The notes: generated from the letters alone by a model not told the origin. A DNA stretch of 64,000 bases from Kutzneria sp. CA-103260 (GCF_018263855.1 NZ_CP073318.1:10850001-10914000); one strand, 5' to 3'; positions 28,562 through 36,746 are shown, counted from the stretch's first letter. Numbers and translations: made by a program.

Positions 28562-29794
28562 TCAGTCCCGGGCGGACAGCCGCGTGCTGATCAACGTGAC
28601 CAGCGCGACCACGGCCATCACGGCGGCGAACACGTAGAACGTGGCCGACAGGCCGATCCGGGTGGACACCACGCCGGCGGCGATCACCGGCACGGAGATC
28701 GCCAGGTAGGCCACCACGAAGAAGCTGGCCAGCACCTGGCCGCGCTGGTCGGCCGGGGCGGCCTGGGTGACCAGGCGGGTGCCGCCCATGAAGGCCAGCC
28801 CGAAGCCGACGCCGGTGACCACGTCGCCGGCCAGGAACAGCACGGCGCTGGTCAGGAACACCGAGGCGGCGACCAGGGCCATGCCAGCGATCAGCGCCAC
28901 GCAGCCGACGGTTGCGGCGTCACGGCCGGACAGCCGGGTGAACGCGAGCTGGGACAGGCCGCCGACGCCCTGCACGGACAGGATGACGATGCCGGCGACG
29001 AGGTGGTTGTCGATGTGCAGCAGCTCCTTGGCCAGGCTGCCGCCCAGCGCCAGGTACAGGCCGCCGACCGACCACGCGGCCAGCACGCCGAGGCAGCCGA
29101 TGAGGAAGGTCTTGCGCATCGACGCCGGCACGCCGATCCGCTGCGGCCGCAGCACGGTGCTGACCCGGATCGGCTCCCGGGCGGCGACGGTCTCCGGGAT
29201 CTTCACGGCCAGCACCACCAGCAGCACGGCCCCGAGCACCAGCAGCAGCGCGTACGGCGTGGCCAGCGGCCACGGCGCCCACTGCGCCAGCGCGCCGGAG
29301 GCCACCGCGCCGACGGCGATGCCCATCGAGGTCGAGGTGCTGTTGACCAGCGCGGCGATCCGGCTGTCCCGGCGCGGGTGCAGGTCGGTCAGCGCGGCGC
29401 TGGCGGCGCCGGTGAACACGCCGGTGGCCAGGCCCTGCAGCAGCCGTGCGACGCACAGCCAGACCGTGTTGTCGGCCAGCAGGAACACGACCAGGCTGGC
29501 CAGCAGGCCGAGCACGCTGCCGATCAGCACCGGCCGCCGGCCGATCCGGTCGGACAGGCCACCGGCGAACAGCAGGGTGATGACCACGCCGCCCGCGTAC
29601 AGCGCGTAGACGACGGTCAGCGTCGCGGCTGAGAAGTGCCAGCGCGCCTGGTAGTCGACGTACAGCGGCGAGGGAGTTCCGCTGGCCGCCAGGGCGAGCG
29701 CGATCGCCGCGGTCACGGTCCAGAACGCGAACGGGGAACGGGCCGGCCGGGTCTCGGGTGTGCGGTCGACGGGCAGGGCTGCTTGCGTGGTCAT
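28562..29794 (-). CDS. MFS transporter
   Basis: 410 residues with about 12 hydrophobic helices. The MFS motif between helices 2 and 3 reads GGLSDRIGRRPVLIGSVLG, followed by ARLLQGLATGVFTGAASAAL. It resembles drug/metabolite proton antiporters. Start at 29794 with AAGGA nine bases upstream; the ATG six bases earlier is too close to that site. Divergent from the LysR gene, with a dyad-rich 141-bp gap between, so it is a likely LysR target and may export or import a compound handled by the operon at 30921-36412. Confidence 0.88.
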   Translation of the reverse strand: MTTQAALPVDRTPETRPARSPFAFWTVTAAIALALAASGTPSPLYVDYQARWHFSAATLTVVYALYAGGVVITLLFAGGLSDRIGRRPVLIGSVLGLLASLVVFLLADNTVWLCVARLLQGLATGVFTGAASAALTDLHPRRDSRIAALVNSTSTSMGIAVGAVASGALAQWAPWPLATPYALLLVLGAVLLVVLAVKIPETVAAREPIRVSTVLRPQRIGVPASMRKTFLIGCLGVLAAWSVGGLYLALGGSLAKELLHIDNHLVAGIVILSVQGVGGLSQLAFTRLSGRDAATVGCVALIAGMALVAASVFLTSAVLFLAGDVVTGVGFGLAFMGGTRLVTQAAPADQRGQVLASFFVVAYLAISVPVIAAGVVSTRIGLSATFYVFAAVMAVVALVTLISTRLSARD

Positions 29795-29874
29795 GCGCAT
29801 TCTTCCTTTTGTGGAAGCGCCGGGATCGGCTCAACGATAGTGACGAAATGCCGCCGCGTCGAAGACGTGCGCCG

Positions 29875-29905
29875 CTATGCCGGCTATAAGTGCTAGGCTA
29901 TAGCC
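29875..29905. promoter_or_regulatory. Probable LysR-type operator in MFS/LysR intergenic region
   Basis: TATGCCGGCTATA (29876-29888) is a T-N11-A dyad typical of LysR targets, followed by the perfect palindrome GGCTATAGCC (29896-29905). Both the 13-mer (12 of 13, inverted) and the exact 10-mer recur upstream of the operon at 36556-36571. It lies 31 bp before the LysR start and 81 bp before the MFS start. Confidence 0.6.
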
Positions 29906-29935
29906 CGATCTTCGGCGTGGTCATGGGGGCGGGAA

Positions 29936-30826
29936 TTGGACGAGCTGGACGGGTTGGAAATCCGCCACCTGAGATATTTCCTGATGGTCGCGCGGACCGG
30001 CAAGATCCTGACCGCCTCGCAGGAGCTGAACATCGCCCAGCCCAGCCTCAGCCAGCTGATCCAGCGGTTGGAGCGCCGGCTGGGATTGACGCTGTTCAAC
30101 CGCACCGCGCGCGGGGTGGAGCTGACCGCGGCCGGCGAGGTGTTCCGGCGCGGGGTGGAGCGCATGCTGGCCGAGCTGGACGAGGTGCTGGCCGAGGCCG
30201 GCTCGGCCGCGCTGGTGGTGCGGGCCGGGGTGTGCGCGGGCGTGTCGCCGGTATTGCTCGGAGACATAGAGAACGCCATCATCGCCAATTCGGGGAGAAC
30301 TGTTTCTCCGCAGTTCTCCGCGGTGAGCTCCAGTCGTCAGCTGGAACTGCTCAGAACCGGCGAACTCGATTTCGCGATCGTGCGGCTGCCGCTGGACGGC
30401 GACGAGTTCGAGGTGGCCGGGATGGACGACCAGGAGCTCGGTGTGGTCGTGCACGCCGACCATCCACTGGCCGGCCGGGCCACGCTGGGCTGGGACGATC
30501 TGCGCGACCAGCGGCTGCTCTGGTTCGACGCCCGCCGCGCCCCCGGCTATGCCCAGGGCCTGCTGGCCGAGCTCGCCGGCCACGGCTGGCGGCCCCGCCT
30601 GCACACCGTCGACAACGACCGGCACGCACTGTTCACCCACACTCTCCGGGCGGCGCCGAACCTGGTCGCCCTGCGACCCCGGTCCACCGCTGAGGGGGAT
30701 CCCCAGCTGGTCTGGATCCCGATCGCCGGCGACGACGTGCCCCGGGAGCGGTTCGGCCTGGCCGCGCTGCGGGAGGGTGTCCACGGCGCGACCGTGCGGC
30801 GGATCGCGGCGGCGACGCCGGCCTGA
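29936..30826 (+). CDS. LysR-family transcriptional regulator
   Basis: 296 residues from a TTG preceded by GGGGGCGGGA. The N-terminal HTH reads ILTASQELNIAQPSLSQLIQ then RLERRLGLTLFNRTARGVEL. The C-terminal substrate-binding domain has two lobes, with a GELDFAIVRLPLDGDEFEVA strand. It probably responds to an intermediate of the adjacent pathway. It sits between the divergent MFS gene and the convergent 4-oxalocrotonate tautomerase gene, and shared dyads suggest control of both transcription units. Confidence 0.88.
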   Translation: MDELDGLEIRHLRYFLMVARTGKILTASQELNIAQPSLSQLIQRLERRLGLTLFNRTARGVELTAAGEVFRRGVERMLAELDEVLAEAGSAALVVRAGVCAGVSPVLLGDIENAIIANSGRTVSPQFSAVSSSRQLELLRTGELDFAIVRLPLDGDEFEVAGMDDQELGVVVHADHPLAGRATLGWDDLRDQRLLWFDARRAPGYAQGLLAELAGHGWRPRLHTVDNDRHALFTHTLRAAPNLVALRPRSTAEGDPQLVWIPIAGDDVPRERFGLAALREGVHGATVRRIAAATPA

Positions 30827-30880
30827 GGGGCGTGGCCCTTCGCGCGCTTGGGCAGCGGATCTCCCTGGTGCTGGGCCGAA

Positions 30881-30916
30881 GGCGGGGCCGGCCGACCGAA
30901 GTCCGCCGGCCCCGCC
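30881..30916. terminator. Bidirectional terminator between LysR gene and tautomerase operon
   Basis: GGCGGGGCCGGC (30881-30892) and GCCGGCCCCGCC (30905-30916) form a perfect 12-bp stem with a 12-nt loop between two convergent genes, 4 nt before the tautomerase stop codon. Confidence 0.75.
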
Positions 30917-30920
30917 CCGA

Positions 30921-31115
30921 TCACTTCGCGGTGCGGGCGGCGATGGTCTCGCCGCCGACTCCCCAGTTGTCCTTGCTGGTCTCCTCGATGGTGACCCACA
31001 CCGACTCCGGCTTGGCGCCGGTCACCCGGACGTAGGTCTCGGTCAGCTCGCGGATCAGCTCCGCCTTCTGTCCGACGGTCTTGCCAATCACCTGGTTGAC
31101 CTGGATCAGCGGCAC
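30921..31115 (-). CDS. 4-oxalocrotonate tautomerase family protein
   Basis: 64 residues, standard 4-OT subunit size. It begins MPLIQVNQVIGKT, so Pro2 becomes the catalytic N-terminal proline after Met removal. The C-terminal half has PESVWVTIEETSKDNWGVGG with the usual W-G-x-G-G end. These hexameric enzymes isomerise dienols to alpha,beta-unsaturated ketones, as in meta-cleavage pathways. Last gene of the minus-strand operon, 28 nt after the DUF6282 gene, and convergent with the LysR gene. An enol/keto intermediate in the operon's pathway is implied. Confidence 0.88.
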   Translation of the reverse strand: MPLIQVNQVIGKTVGQKAELIRELTETYVRVTGAKPESVWVTIEETSKDNWGVGGETIAARTAK

Positions 31116-31143
31116 GGTGGTTCTCCTGTTCGTGGTTTCCTTG

Positions 31144-31980
31144 CTATGAAAGCAGTTCTGACGGGGTGTGGGCGGTGATGGCGGCCACCCGGCCGGGGCC
31201 CAGCCCGGCCTCGGCGAACCACTTCCCGGCCAGCTCCAGCCAGTCGTCGACGTCGGGCTGGTCGGGCTGCCCGAGGTCGGAGCTGTGCACCAGCCGGGGA
31301 TGGGCCCGCAGCACCTCGCCGAACCGCTCGGCGTCGTGCTGGCCGAGCAGCCGGGTCAGCGCTGTCAGTTCGACGTACACCGAGGGCACGGCGGCCAGAT
31401 CGCCGAGATCGGCGGTGGTCAGCCCGCACATCGGATGCGTGGGATGGGTCAGCAGCAGCCGGTCCAGCCCCAGCGCGACGGCTTCGTCCACGACCGTCAG
31501 CACCTCGTCCCGGTCGGCGTGACCGGTGGCGACGACCACCGGCAGGTCCCGGGCGGCCCGAAGGATCTCCCGGACCGCCGGCAGCGATTCGCGGATCCCC
31601 TTGCCATGCAACGAAGGCACGTCCATCAGCGGGTGGAACGGCACCCGGTTGAGCCGTGACGCGTGTCCGCCGACCAGCGTGGGCAGGTAGACGATGAGCC
31701 GGGGCCCGTCGTCGCCGTGCTCGAACACGGCCCGCTCCACGGTCCGTGACTCGAGCCCGCCGCCGATGTCGTTCAGCGTCACCGATCCGGAGACCGGCAG
31801 GCCTTCCTGCCGGGCCTCCCACGCGGCCGCGGCCGTCGACCCGAGGTGGCTCTTGACCACCACCCAGCCGCCCAGTTCGGCGTAGCGGCGGCCGGTGGCC
31901 AGCACCGACCGGCGCCGACGGTAGAGGTCGGAGCCGGCATGGTGGTGCAGGTCGACGAACCGGGCCAGCGGCTCAGGCAT
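31144..31980 (-). CDS. DUF6282 metal-dependent hydrolase-like protein
   Basis: 278 residues. The N-terminal FVDLHHHAGSDLYRRRR gives a His cluster like the HxH site of amidohydrolases. Later candidate ligands are VVVATGHADRDEV, LLLTHPTHPM and HSSDLGQPDQPD, in the order His, His, Asp expected for a TIM-barrel metal hydrolase. The reaction is unknown; lactone, amide or imine hydrolysis is likely. The start at MPEPLARFVDL is chosen over an upstream extension that lies within the RraA-like gene. Overlaps that gene by 8 nt, so translation is coupled. Confidence 0.75.
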   Translation of the reverse strand: MPEPLARFVDLHHHAGSDLYRRRRSVLATGRRYAELGGWVVVKSHLGSTAAAAWEARQEGLPVSGSVTLNDIGGGLESRTVERAVFEHGDDGPRLIVYLPTLVGGHASRLNRVPFHPLMDVPSLHGKGIRESLPAVREILRAARDLPVVVATGHADRDEVLTVVDEAVALGLDRLLLTHPTHPMCGLTTADLGDLAAVPSVYVELTALTRLLGQHDAERFGEVLRAHPRLVHSSDLGQPDQPDVDDWLELAGKWFAEAGLGPGRVAAITAHTPSELLS

Positions 31981-32644
31981 GAACCGGCGCCTGCCAGGGC
32001 GTGGCGTAGCCGTGGGCCGCCCGCGCCTCGTCCAGCCGGCTGCCGGCGGCGACGGCGGCCGCGATCCGGTGCTCGGTGGCCTCGACCCGTTCGGCCCGCT
32101 CGACCACCTCAACCGCACGCTCGGCCGGCACCACCAGGGCGCCGCTGTCGTCGGCCACGATCACGTCGCCGGGCCGCACGACCGTGCCGTGCACGTCGAC
32201 GTCCGCCCCGACTTCGCTGAGCTCCACCCGGTTCTTGCCGCTGACCATGGTCACGCCGGTGCTGAACAGCGGGTAGCCCGCCGCCCGGACCTCGGCGATG
32301 TCCCGGGCCGAGCCGTGCAGCACGGTCCCGCGCACGCCACGGGCCTGGGCCACCGCGGTCAGCAGCGATCCCCAGTTGGTGCAGGACGTGTTGCCGCCGT
32401 TGTCCACCACGACGACCGAGCCGGCCGGCACGTCGTCCAGGTAGTTGGCGGCGTTGCGGAACTTCGGCCCGTCGCCGCTGACCGGCCGGTATGTCACCGT
32501 GTGGGCCGGCCCGCAGGTCTTGCTGCCCGGCACCCGGGCGGCGACGCCGGCGAGCACGCCGGCGATGCCCAGGCTGTCCAGCGCGTCGGACACCGCGGCG
32601 GTGTCCAGCCTGGCCAGCCGGTCGATGATCTCCTGGTCGATCAC
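31973..32644 (-). CDS. RraA-family aldolase/decarboxylase-like protein
   Basis: 223 residues from a GTG with GAGGGGGAA upstream. RraA/HMG-aldolase features are present: TAAVSDALDSLG near the start, AGSVVVVDNGGNTSCTNWGS, and TVLHGSARDIAEVRAAGYPL with the conserved G-x-x-R-D. Enzymes of this family (for example 4-hydroxy-4-methyl-2-oxoglutarate aldolase) perform metal-dependent retro-aldol cleavage or oxaloacetate-type decarboxylation; the non-enzymatic RraA role (RNase E inhibition) is unlikely in this catabolic setting. The start overlaps the stop of the fusion gene (GTGA). Confidence 0.82.
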   Translation of the reverse strand: MIDQEIIDRLARLDTAAVSDALDSLGIAGVLAGVAARVPGSKTCGPAHTVTYRPVSGDGPKFRNAANYLDDVPAGSVVVVDNGGNTSCTNWGSLLTAVAQARGVRGTVLHGSARDIAEVRAAGYPLFSTGVTMVSGKNRVELSEVGADVDVHGTVVRPGDVIVADDSGALVVPAERAVEVVERAERVEATEHRIAAAVAAGSRLDEARAAHGYATPWQAPVHA

Positions 32645-34779
32645 TGTTCCCCCTCGTCCAGCGCGCGGACCGCACTCCACGCGTAGAAGGCGGCGGCGTA
32701 GTCGGCCACCTCCGGCCCGCGCTTGGGCACGGCCAGTTCAAACGTCCTCGTGGTCCCGTGCACGGTCACTTCGGCGGTCAGCGTGAGCGTGCCGGAGTAC
32801 TCGGTCGGGCCGCCCGACCACGCCGACCGGCCCCTGATCGCCAACTCCGGGCCGCTGGTTCCGTTGACCTGGAACCGATCCCCGCCGAATTCCATGTCCA
32901 CTGTGGACATTTTGAACGACTTTGTGGCCAGCTCGGCCAAGGCGTCCCGGCCGGAACGGCTGACGGTGTGCCGGCCGAGCACGTGCTCGACGTCCGCCGG
33001 CAGCTCCGGGCCGTCGGCCGGCCTGGTCACCGTGACGTCTACGTACGGGTAGTTCCACAGGTAGGAAACCCTTACGTGGTCGGCGATCGGAGCCAGCGCG
33101 GCGTCCACGTCGGCCGCGATGTCGCCCTCGATCACGCCCAGCAGCCGCCAGGTCGTGGCCTCCGGCCGGGGCCCGGCCGGCAGCTCGGCCACCGCCGCCT
33201 CGGCCATCGGCAGGCACTCCTTCGGCGGGCCGGGCAGCATCAGCACGGTCGTGCCCGGCAGGTCGACCCGGGCGCCCCAGGCCGAACCGTTCTCGTTGGG
33301 CAGCAACCGACTTCCGGCCGGGAACAGCGCCTGCCGCCGGTTGTCCTCGTGCACGGTCAGGCCGAACGACTCCAGCCGTCGGCACACCGCCTGCCAGGCC
33401 GTCTCGTCGTGCGCCAGCGGCCGGTCGCAGGCCGACGCCACGGCGTCCCTCGTGACGTCGTCGGAGGTGGGGCCGAGACCGCCGAGCACCACGATCACGT
33501 CGTCCGCGCCGATGCGGGACCGCACGCTGTCCTGGATGTCGGCCAACGTGTCGCCCACGGTCGCCCTACTGCGCACCTGGTAGCCGGCGGCGTCCAGTAT
33601 CCGGCTGACGGCCGTGCTGTTGGTGTCGCTGACCTTGCCGCTCAGCAGCTCGTCGCCGACCGCGATCACCGACGCCTGCTTGGTGACGGAGCCGCCGGCC
33701 AGCGCGGATTCCACTGCTGCGGTGGCGACTTCCGTGGTGGCAGTGCCGCCGAGGTCGTAGGTGACGGCGCGACGGGCTCGGGCCACCGCCCGCACCGCCG
33801 CGCGGATCTGCTCGGCCGGGGGCGGCAACTCCAGGTGGCGCAGCAGCAGCGACACCGTCAGGAACAACGCCATCGGGTTGGCCTTGTGCTGCCCGGCCAT
33901 GGCCGGCGCGCTGCCGTGCACCGGCTCGAAGTAGCTGCCGTGCTCGCCGATGTTGCCGCTCGGGGCCAGGCCCAGGCCACCCATCACGCCCGCGCCGAGG
34001 TCGGACAAGATGTCGCCGAACATGTTCTCGGCGATGACCACGCCGAACCGCTCGGGCCGGCGGACCATCCACAGCGCCACCGCGTCCACGTTCAGGATCT
34101 CCGGCTCGACGTCCGGGTACTCGGCCGCGATGAGCTCCAGCCGGCCGCGCAGCGCGTTGCTGCTGGCCCGCAACACGTTCGGCTTGTCGGCCAGCGTCAG
34201 CCGGCGGTAGCCGTTGGCCCGCGCGTGCTCGAAACCGAAGCGCAGCAGGCGATCCACGCCGAACCGGGTCTGCAGGCGCAGGGTGGCGCTGGTCGCCTCT
34301 GGGCCGGAGGCCGCCGCGTTCGGGTGCTCCTTGACGACATCCCACAGCGCCGGCGTCAGGCCGTGGAAGTCCAGACCCGCGTACAGGCCCTCGGTGTTCT
34401 CCCGGATCACCGAGAACGCGAACCGGTCGGCGCGCACGTCGGCCACCGGGCGAACGTTGGCGTACAGGGAAAGCCGCTGCCGGAGCTGCACGACCGGCGA
34501 GACGTAGGACAGGCCGGTGCCGCGCAGGTGCTCGGCCAGTTCGGCCTCGGCCTCCCGCACCGGCTTGCTGGTGATCGCGCCGAGCAGGCAGGTGTCGGTC
34601 TCGTCGAGCAGCTTCCAGGTCCGCGGCGGAACCGCGTCCCCGTGCTCGCACCACGACGTCCAGCCGACCTCGCCGAACCGGAACTCCAGCGGCAGCCCCA
34701 TCCGGTCGATGACCGGCAGCACCGTGTCGACCACCTCCGGGCCGATGCCGTCCCCGGGCAGCACTGCGATGGTCTTCAT
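32641..34779 (-). CDS. Isopropylmalate/isocitrate dehydrogenase-like enzyme fused to a CinA (COG1058) domain
   Basis: 712 residues in one uninterrupted frame. Residues 1-362 are a complete beta-decarboxylating dehydrogenase: MKTIAVLPGDGIGPEV, the SVIRENTEGLYAG substrate loop, metal Asp residues in ENMFGDILSDLGAG and the terminal YDLGGTATTEVATAAV. Residues 368-530 are a CinA N-terminal (MoaB/Mog-like) domain: VIAVGDELLSGKVSDTNS, VVLGGLGPTSDDVTRDAVAS and VLMLPGPPKECLP. The last 180 residues match neither family as far as I can see; the COG1546 amidase domain of CinA is absent. The usual sizes are about 350 and 410 residues as separate proteins. The substrate is unknown. ATGA overlap upstream, GTGA downstream. 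Confidence 0.85.
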   Translation of the reverse strand: MKTIAVLPGDGIGPEVVDTVLPVIDRMGLPLEFRFGEVGWTSWCEHGDAVPPRTWKLLDETDTCLLGAITSKPVREAEAELAEHLRGTGLSYVSPVVQLRQRLSLYANVRPVADVRADRFAFSVIRENTEGLYAGLDFHGLTPALWDVVKEHPNAAASGPEATSATLRLQTRFGVDRLLRFGFEHARANGYRRLTLADKPNVLRASSNALRGRLELIAAEYPDVEPEILNVDAVALWMVRRPERFGVVIAENMFGDILSDLGAGVMGGLGLAPSGNIGEHGSYFEPVHGSAPAMAGQHKANPMALFLTVSLLLRHLELPPPAEQIRAAVRAVARARRAVTYDLGGTATTEVATAAVESALAGGSVTKQASVIAVGDELLSGKVSDTNSTAVSRILDAAGYQVRSRATVGDTLADIQDSVRSRIGADDVIVVLGGLGPTSDDVTRDAVASACDRPLAHDETAWQAVCRRLESFGLTVHEDNRRQALFPAGSRLLPNENGSAWGARVDLPGTTVLMLPGPPKECLPMAEAAVAELPAGPRPEATTWRLLGVIEGDIAADVDAALAPIADHVRVSYLWNYPYVDVTVTRPADGPELPADVEHVLGRHTVSRSGRDALAELATKSFKMSTVDMEFGGDRFQVNGTSGPELAIRGRSAWSGGPTEYSGTLTLTAEVTVHGTTRTFELAVPKRGPEVADYAAAFYAWSAVRALDEGEQ

Positions 34780-35486
34780 CGGCTCAGGTTCTCCTTTACG
34801 AACCGGTCGAGGTGATCGATGACGAACTCCGGTCGGTCGTGCTGCGGCCGCATGCCCGCGCCGGGCACCACGACGACCTCGCCGACCACATGCTCGGCGG
34901 TGACCAGCTGGGACCGCTCGCCGACGAACTGCGACAGCGGACCTTGGTAGGAAAGGACATTTGCTGTCAGATCGAGGTCGTACAGCAGCCGCATCCCGCC
35001 GGCGATCCGTCGGCGGGCCGTCTCGTCCTCGGGGACCGGCGGCGTTGTCGGCACCGAAGTGCCTTGCGGTGCAACGAGTTCCGCCAGCCTTCGGAGCGAC
35101 GCAGTGAGGTCGTCCGCCTCGACGATGGACGCCAGCCGGCTGGCCAGTGTGTGGTCGGCCTTGGTCGGCGCGGACACCAGCAGCACCGGCACCGCGTCGA
35201 GCGTGGGCAGCAACGCCTGTACAACCGCGCCGCCGAGTGCGTTGCCGGCGACCAAGTCCGCTTCCTGGGCCTCGGTTGCCCAGCGTGCGGCCAGATCGGC
35301 CACGCTGGTCACCGAATCGTCCAAACGCGACAGCGTGTCGACCACCTCGATCCGGCAGCCCAGCTCGGTGAGCCGGCGGATCACGGGGCCGAAGAACCGG
35401 CCCCCGTCCCAGTGCGGCAGCACCGGGGCACAAACCAGGACTCTTGGGCCAACGACATTTGGGCCAAGCGCACGCGGGTCCGTCAT
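34776..35486 (-). CDS. Alpha/beta-hydrolase-fold protein lacking catalytic residues
   Basis: 236 residues with the outline of an alpha/beta hydrolase: VLVCAPVLPHWDGGRFFGPV at the start, a nucleophile-elbow equivalent DLVAGNALGGAVVQALL, and a C-terminal VVVVPGAGMRPQHDRPEFVI. At the elbow Ala83 replaces the usual Ser, and at the end Met replaces the usual His after GAG. Hydrolysis by the standard triad therefore looks impossible; the protein may bind or chaperone an intermediate, or catalyse non-hydrolytic chemistry. Overlaps both neighbours by ATGA, so it is a coupled member of the operon. The fold call is by pattern only. Confidence 0.6.
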   Translation of the reverse strand: MTDPRALGPNVVGPRVLVCAPVLPHWDGGRFFGPVIRRLTELGCRIEVVDTLSRLDDSVTSVADLAARWATEAQEADLVAGNALGGAVVQALLPTLDAVPVLLVSAPTKADHTLASRLASIVEADDLTASLRRLAELVAPQGTSVPTTPPVPEDETARRRIAGGMRLLYDLDLTANVLSYQGPLSQFVGERSQLVTAEHVVGEVVVVPGAGMRPQHDRPEFVIDHLDRFVKENLSR

Positions 35487-36412
35487 CCCGCGGCGGCGAG
35501 CGACTTGGCGGCGTGCACGGCCTGCCGGTGGTCGTCGTGCTCGATGCTGCCGCGCATCTCCACCGACAGGTCGAAGTGGCCGAGCACCAGGTCGGGCAGC
35601 GGCAGCGACGGCGCCGACTCGGGCACGCTGCGGCCCAGCAGGTCGGCCAGGTGCAGCACGGTGCCCAGGTCGTAGCCGGTGGCCCGGGAAGTCCGGTCCA
35701 GGTAGGCGATCCACTGCTCGGCCACCAGATTGCCGGGGCCCTTGCCCATGCCCAGCACCGAGGAGTCCATCCAGCTCGCGCCGGCGTCGACGGCGGCCAT
35801 CGCGTTGGACATCGCCAGCCCGAGGTTGTTGTGCGCGTGCAGGCCGACCTCGGCGCTGGCCACGGACTTCACCAGCGTGGTCAGCCGCGCGGTCTGGGCC
35901 GGCAGCATGCTGCCGTTGGAGTCGGCCAGGTAGACCACGTCCGCACCGGCCTCGGTCGCGTCCACGGCCAGGTCGACGACCTTGCGGGCCGGCAACTGCG
36001 AGACGCGGGTCAGGTTCACGCAGGTGGTGAACCCGGTGTCCTTGGCCCGGCGGACCGTGTCGAAGGCGGGCTGCGGGTCGCCGGCCGCGACGCAGACGCG
36101 CAGCAGGCGGGCGCCGGCGTGGTACATGGCCGGGATGTCGGTGTCGTCGATGTTGCGCGGGTGCAGGATCAGGCCCACGTGCTGCGGGCCGACCTCGTCG
36201 GCGATCGCCGCGATGTAGTCGTCGTCGCCCCGGCCGGTCAGGCCCAGGTTCGGCGTCGGCTTGAACGAGCCCTTGCGGTAGGCGATCTCGACCCAGTCGA
36301 AGCCGGCGGCGACGCTCAGCCGGGCGTGCGTGCGGGCGTAGTCCAGGTCGAAGCCGAACCCGTTGCGGTAACCGCCATCACGTAACGTGACATCAATGTT
36401 GACGAGCGTCAC
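35483..36412 (-). CDS. HMGL-like DRE-TIM aldolase (4-hydroxy-2-oxovalerate aldolase type)
   Basis: 309 residues. The signature VNIDVTLRDGGYRNGFGFD is the DRE-TIM start, with Asp and Arg for metal and carbonyl chemistry, and LHAHNNLGLAMSNAMAAVDA supplies the two metal-binding His. WMDSSVLGMGKGPGNLVAEQ is the usual late loop. This branch cleaves or forms C-C bonds next to a 2-oxo acid, as in DmpG-type hydroxyoxovalerate aldolases; synthase activity with acetyl-CoA is less likely from the RDGGY form. The GTG at 36412 with GGGGGG upstream is chosen over a GTG four codons earlier. First gene of the operon. Confidence 0.83.
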   Translation of the reverse strand: MTLVNIDVTLRDGGYRNGFGFDLDYARTHARLSVAAGFDWVEIAYRKGSFKPTPNLGLTGRGDDDYIAAIADEVGPQHVGLILHPRNIDDTDIPAMYHAGARLLRVCVAAGDPQPAFDTVRRAKDTGFTTCVNLTRVSQLPARKVVDLAVDATEAGADVVYLADSNGSMLPAQTARLTTLVKSVASAEVGLHAHNNLGLAMSNAMAAVDAGASWMDSSVLGMGKGPGNLVAEQWIAYLDRTSRATGYDLGTVLHLADLLGRSVPESAPSLPLPDLVLGHFDLSVEMRGSIEHDDHRQAVHAAKSLAAAG

Positions 36413-36555
36413 AATGCCCCCCACGAAGTGTTAACAGAATTTAACGGAATCGGACGGGCGGCCTTCCGGGGAGCTCCCCAGCTCCGGTCGCGCGGGGCCA
36501 CCGCGTTCGACCGGAAAATTATTTGGCGGGGATTCCTCGCGTCAAGTCGACGGGC

Positions 36556-36588
36556 GGCTATAGCCGGTATAGGGCAGCGGCTATCGGG
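36556..36588. promoter_or_regulatory. Probable LysR-type operator upstream of the aldolase operon
   Basis: GGCTATAGCC (36556-36565) is identical to the palindrome in the MFS/LysR gap. TATAGCCGGTATA (36559-36571) is a T-N11-A dyad whose reverse complement matches the MFS/LysR 13-mer at 12 of 13 bases. A further half, GGCTATCGG, ends at 36587. It lies about 145-175 bp upstream of the first operon gene. Confidence 0.6.
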
Positions 36589-36746
36589 AACGATTCCGAG
36601 TGGACAGCCGGCAGGTCGAGGCTCACTCAGGCCAGTCTGGACGGAGGTGGTGGAGTGGGTTATGAGCCCACTCACACATACTTGGAGCGTGCCTACCCGT
36701 CGGTAATATCAATGGCGGGTTAAGGCGTCCGACAGGGCAGAACACC

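Noticed and set aside
27425..29632. 735-residue plus-strand open frame spanning the ImmA regulator and MFS genes
   Set aside because: Runs opposite two recognisable genes and their gap; composition is that of antisense codon bias.
30921..36412. Phosphonate biosynthesis cluster of the FR-900098 type
   Set aside because: A homocitrate-synthase-like fold and an isocitrate-dehydrogenase-like enzyme recall that pathway, but no phosphoenolpyruvate mutase or aconitase-like gene is present and the aldolase is of the HOA type.
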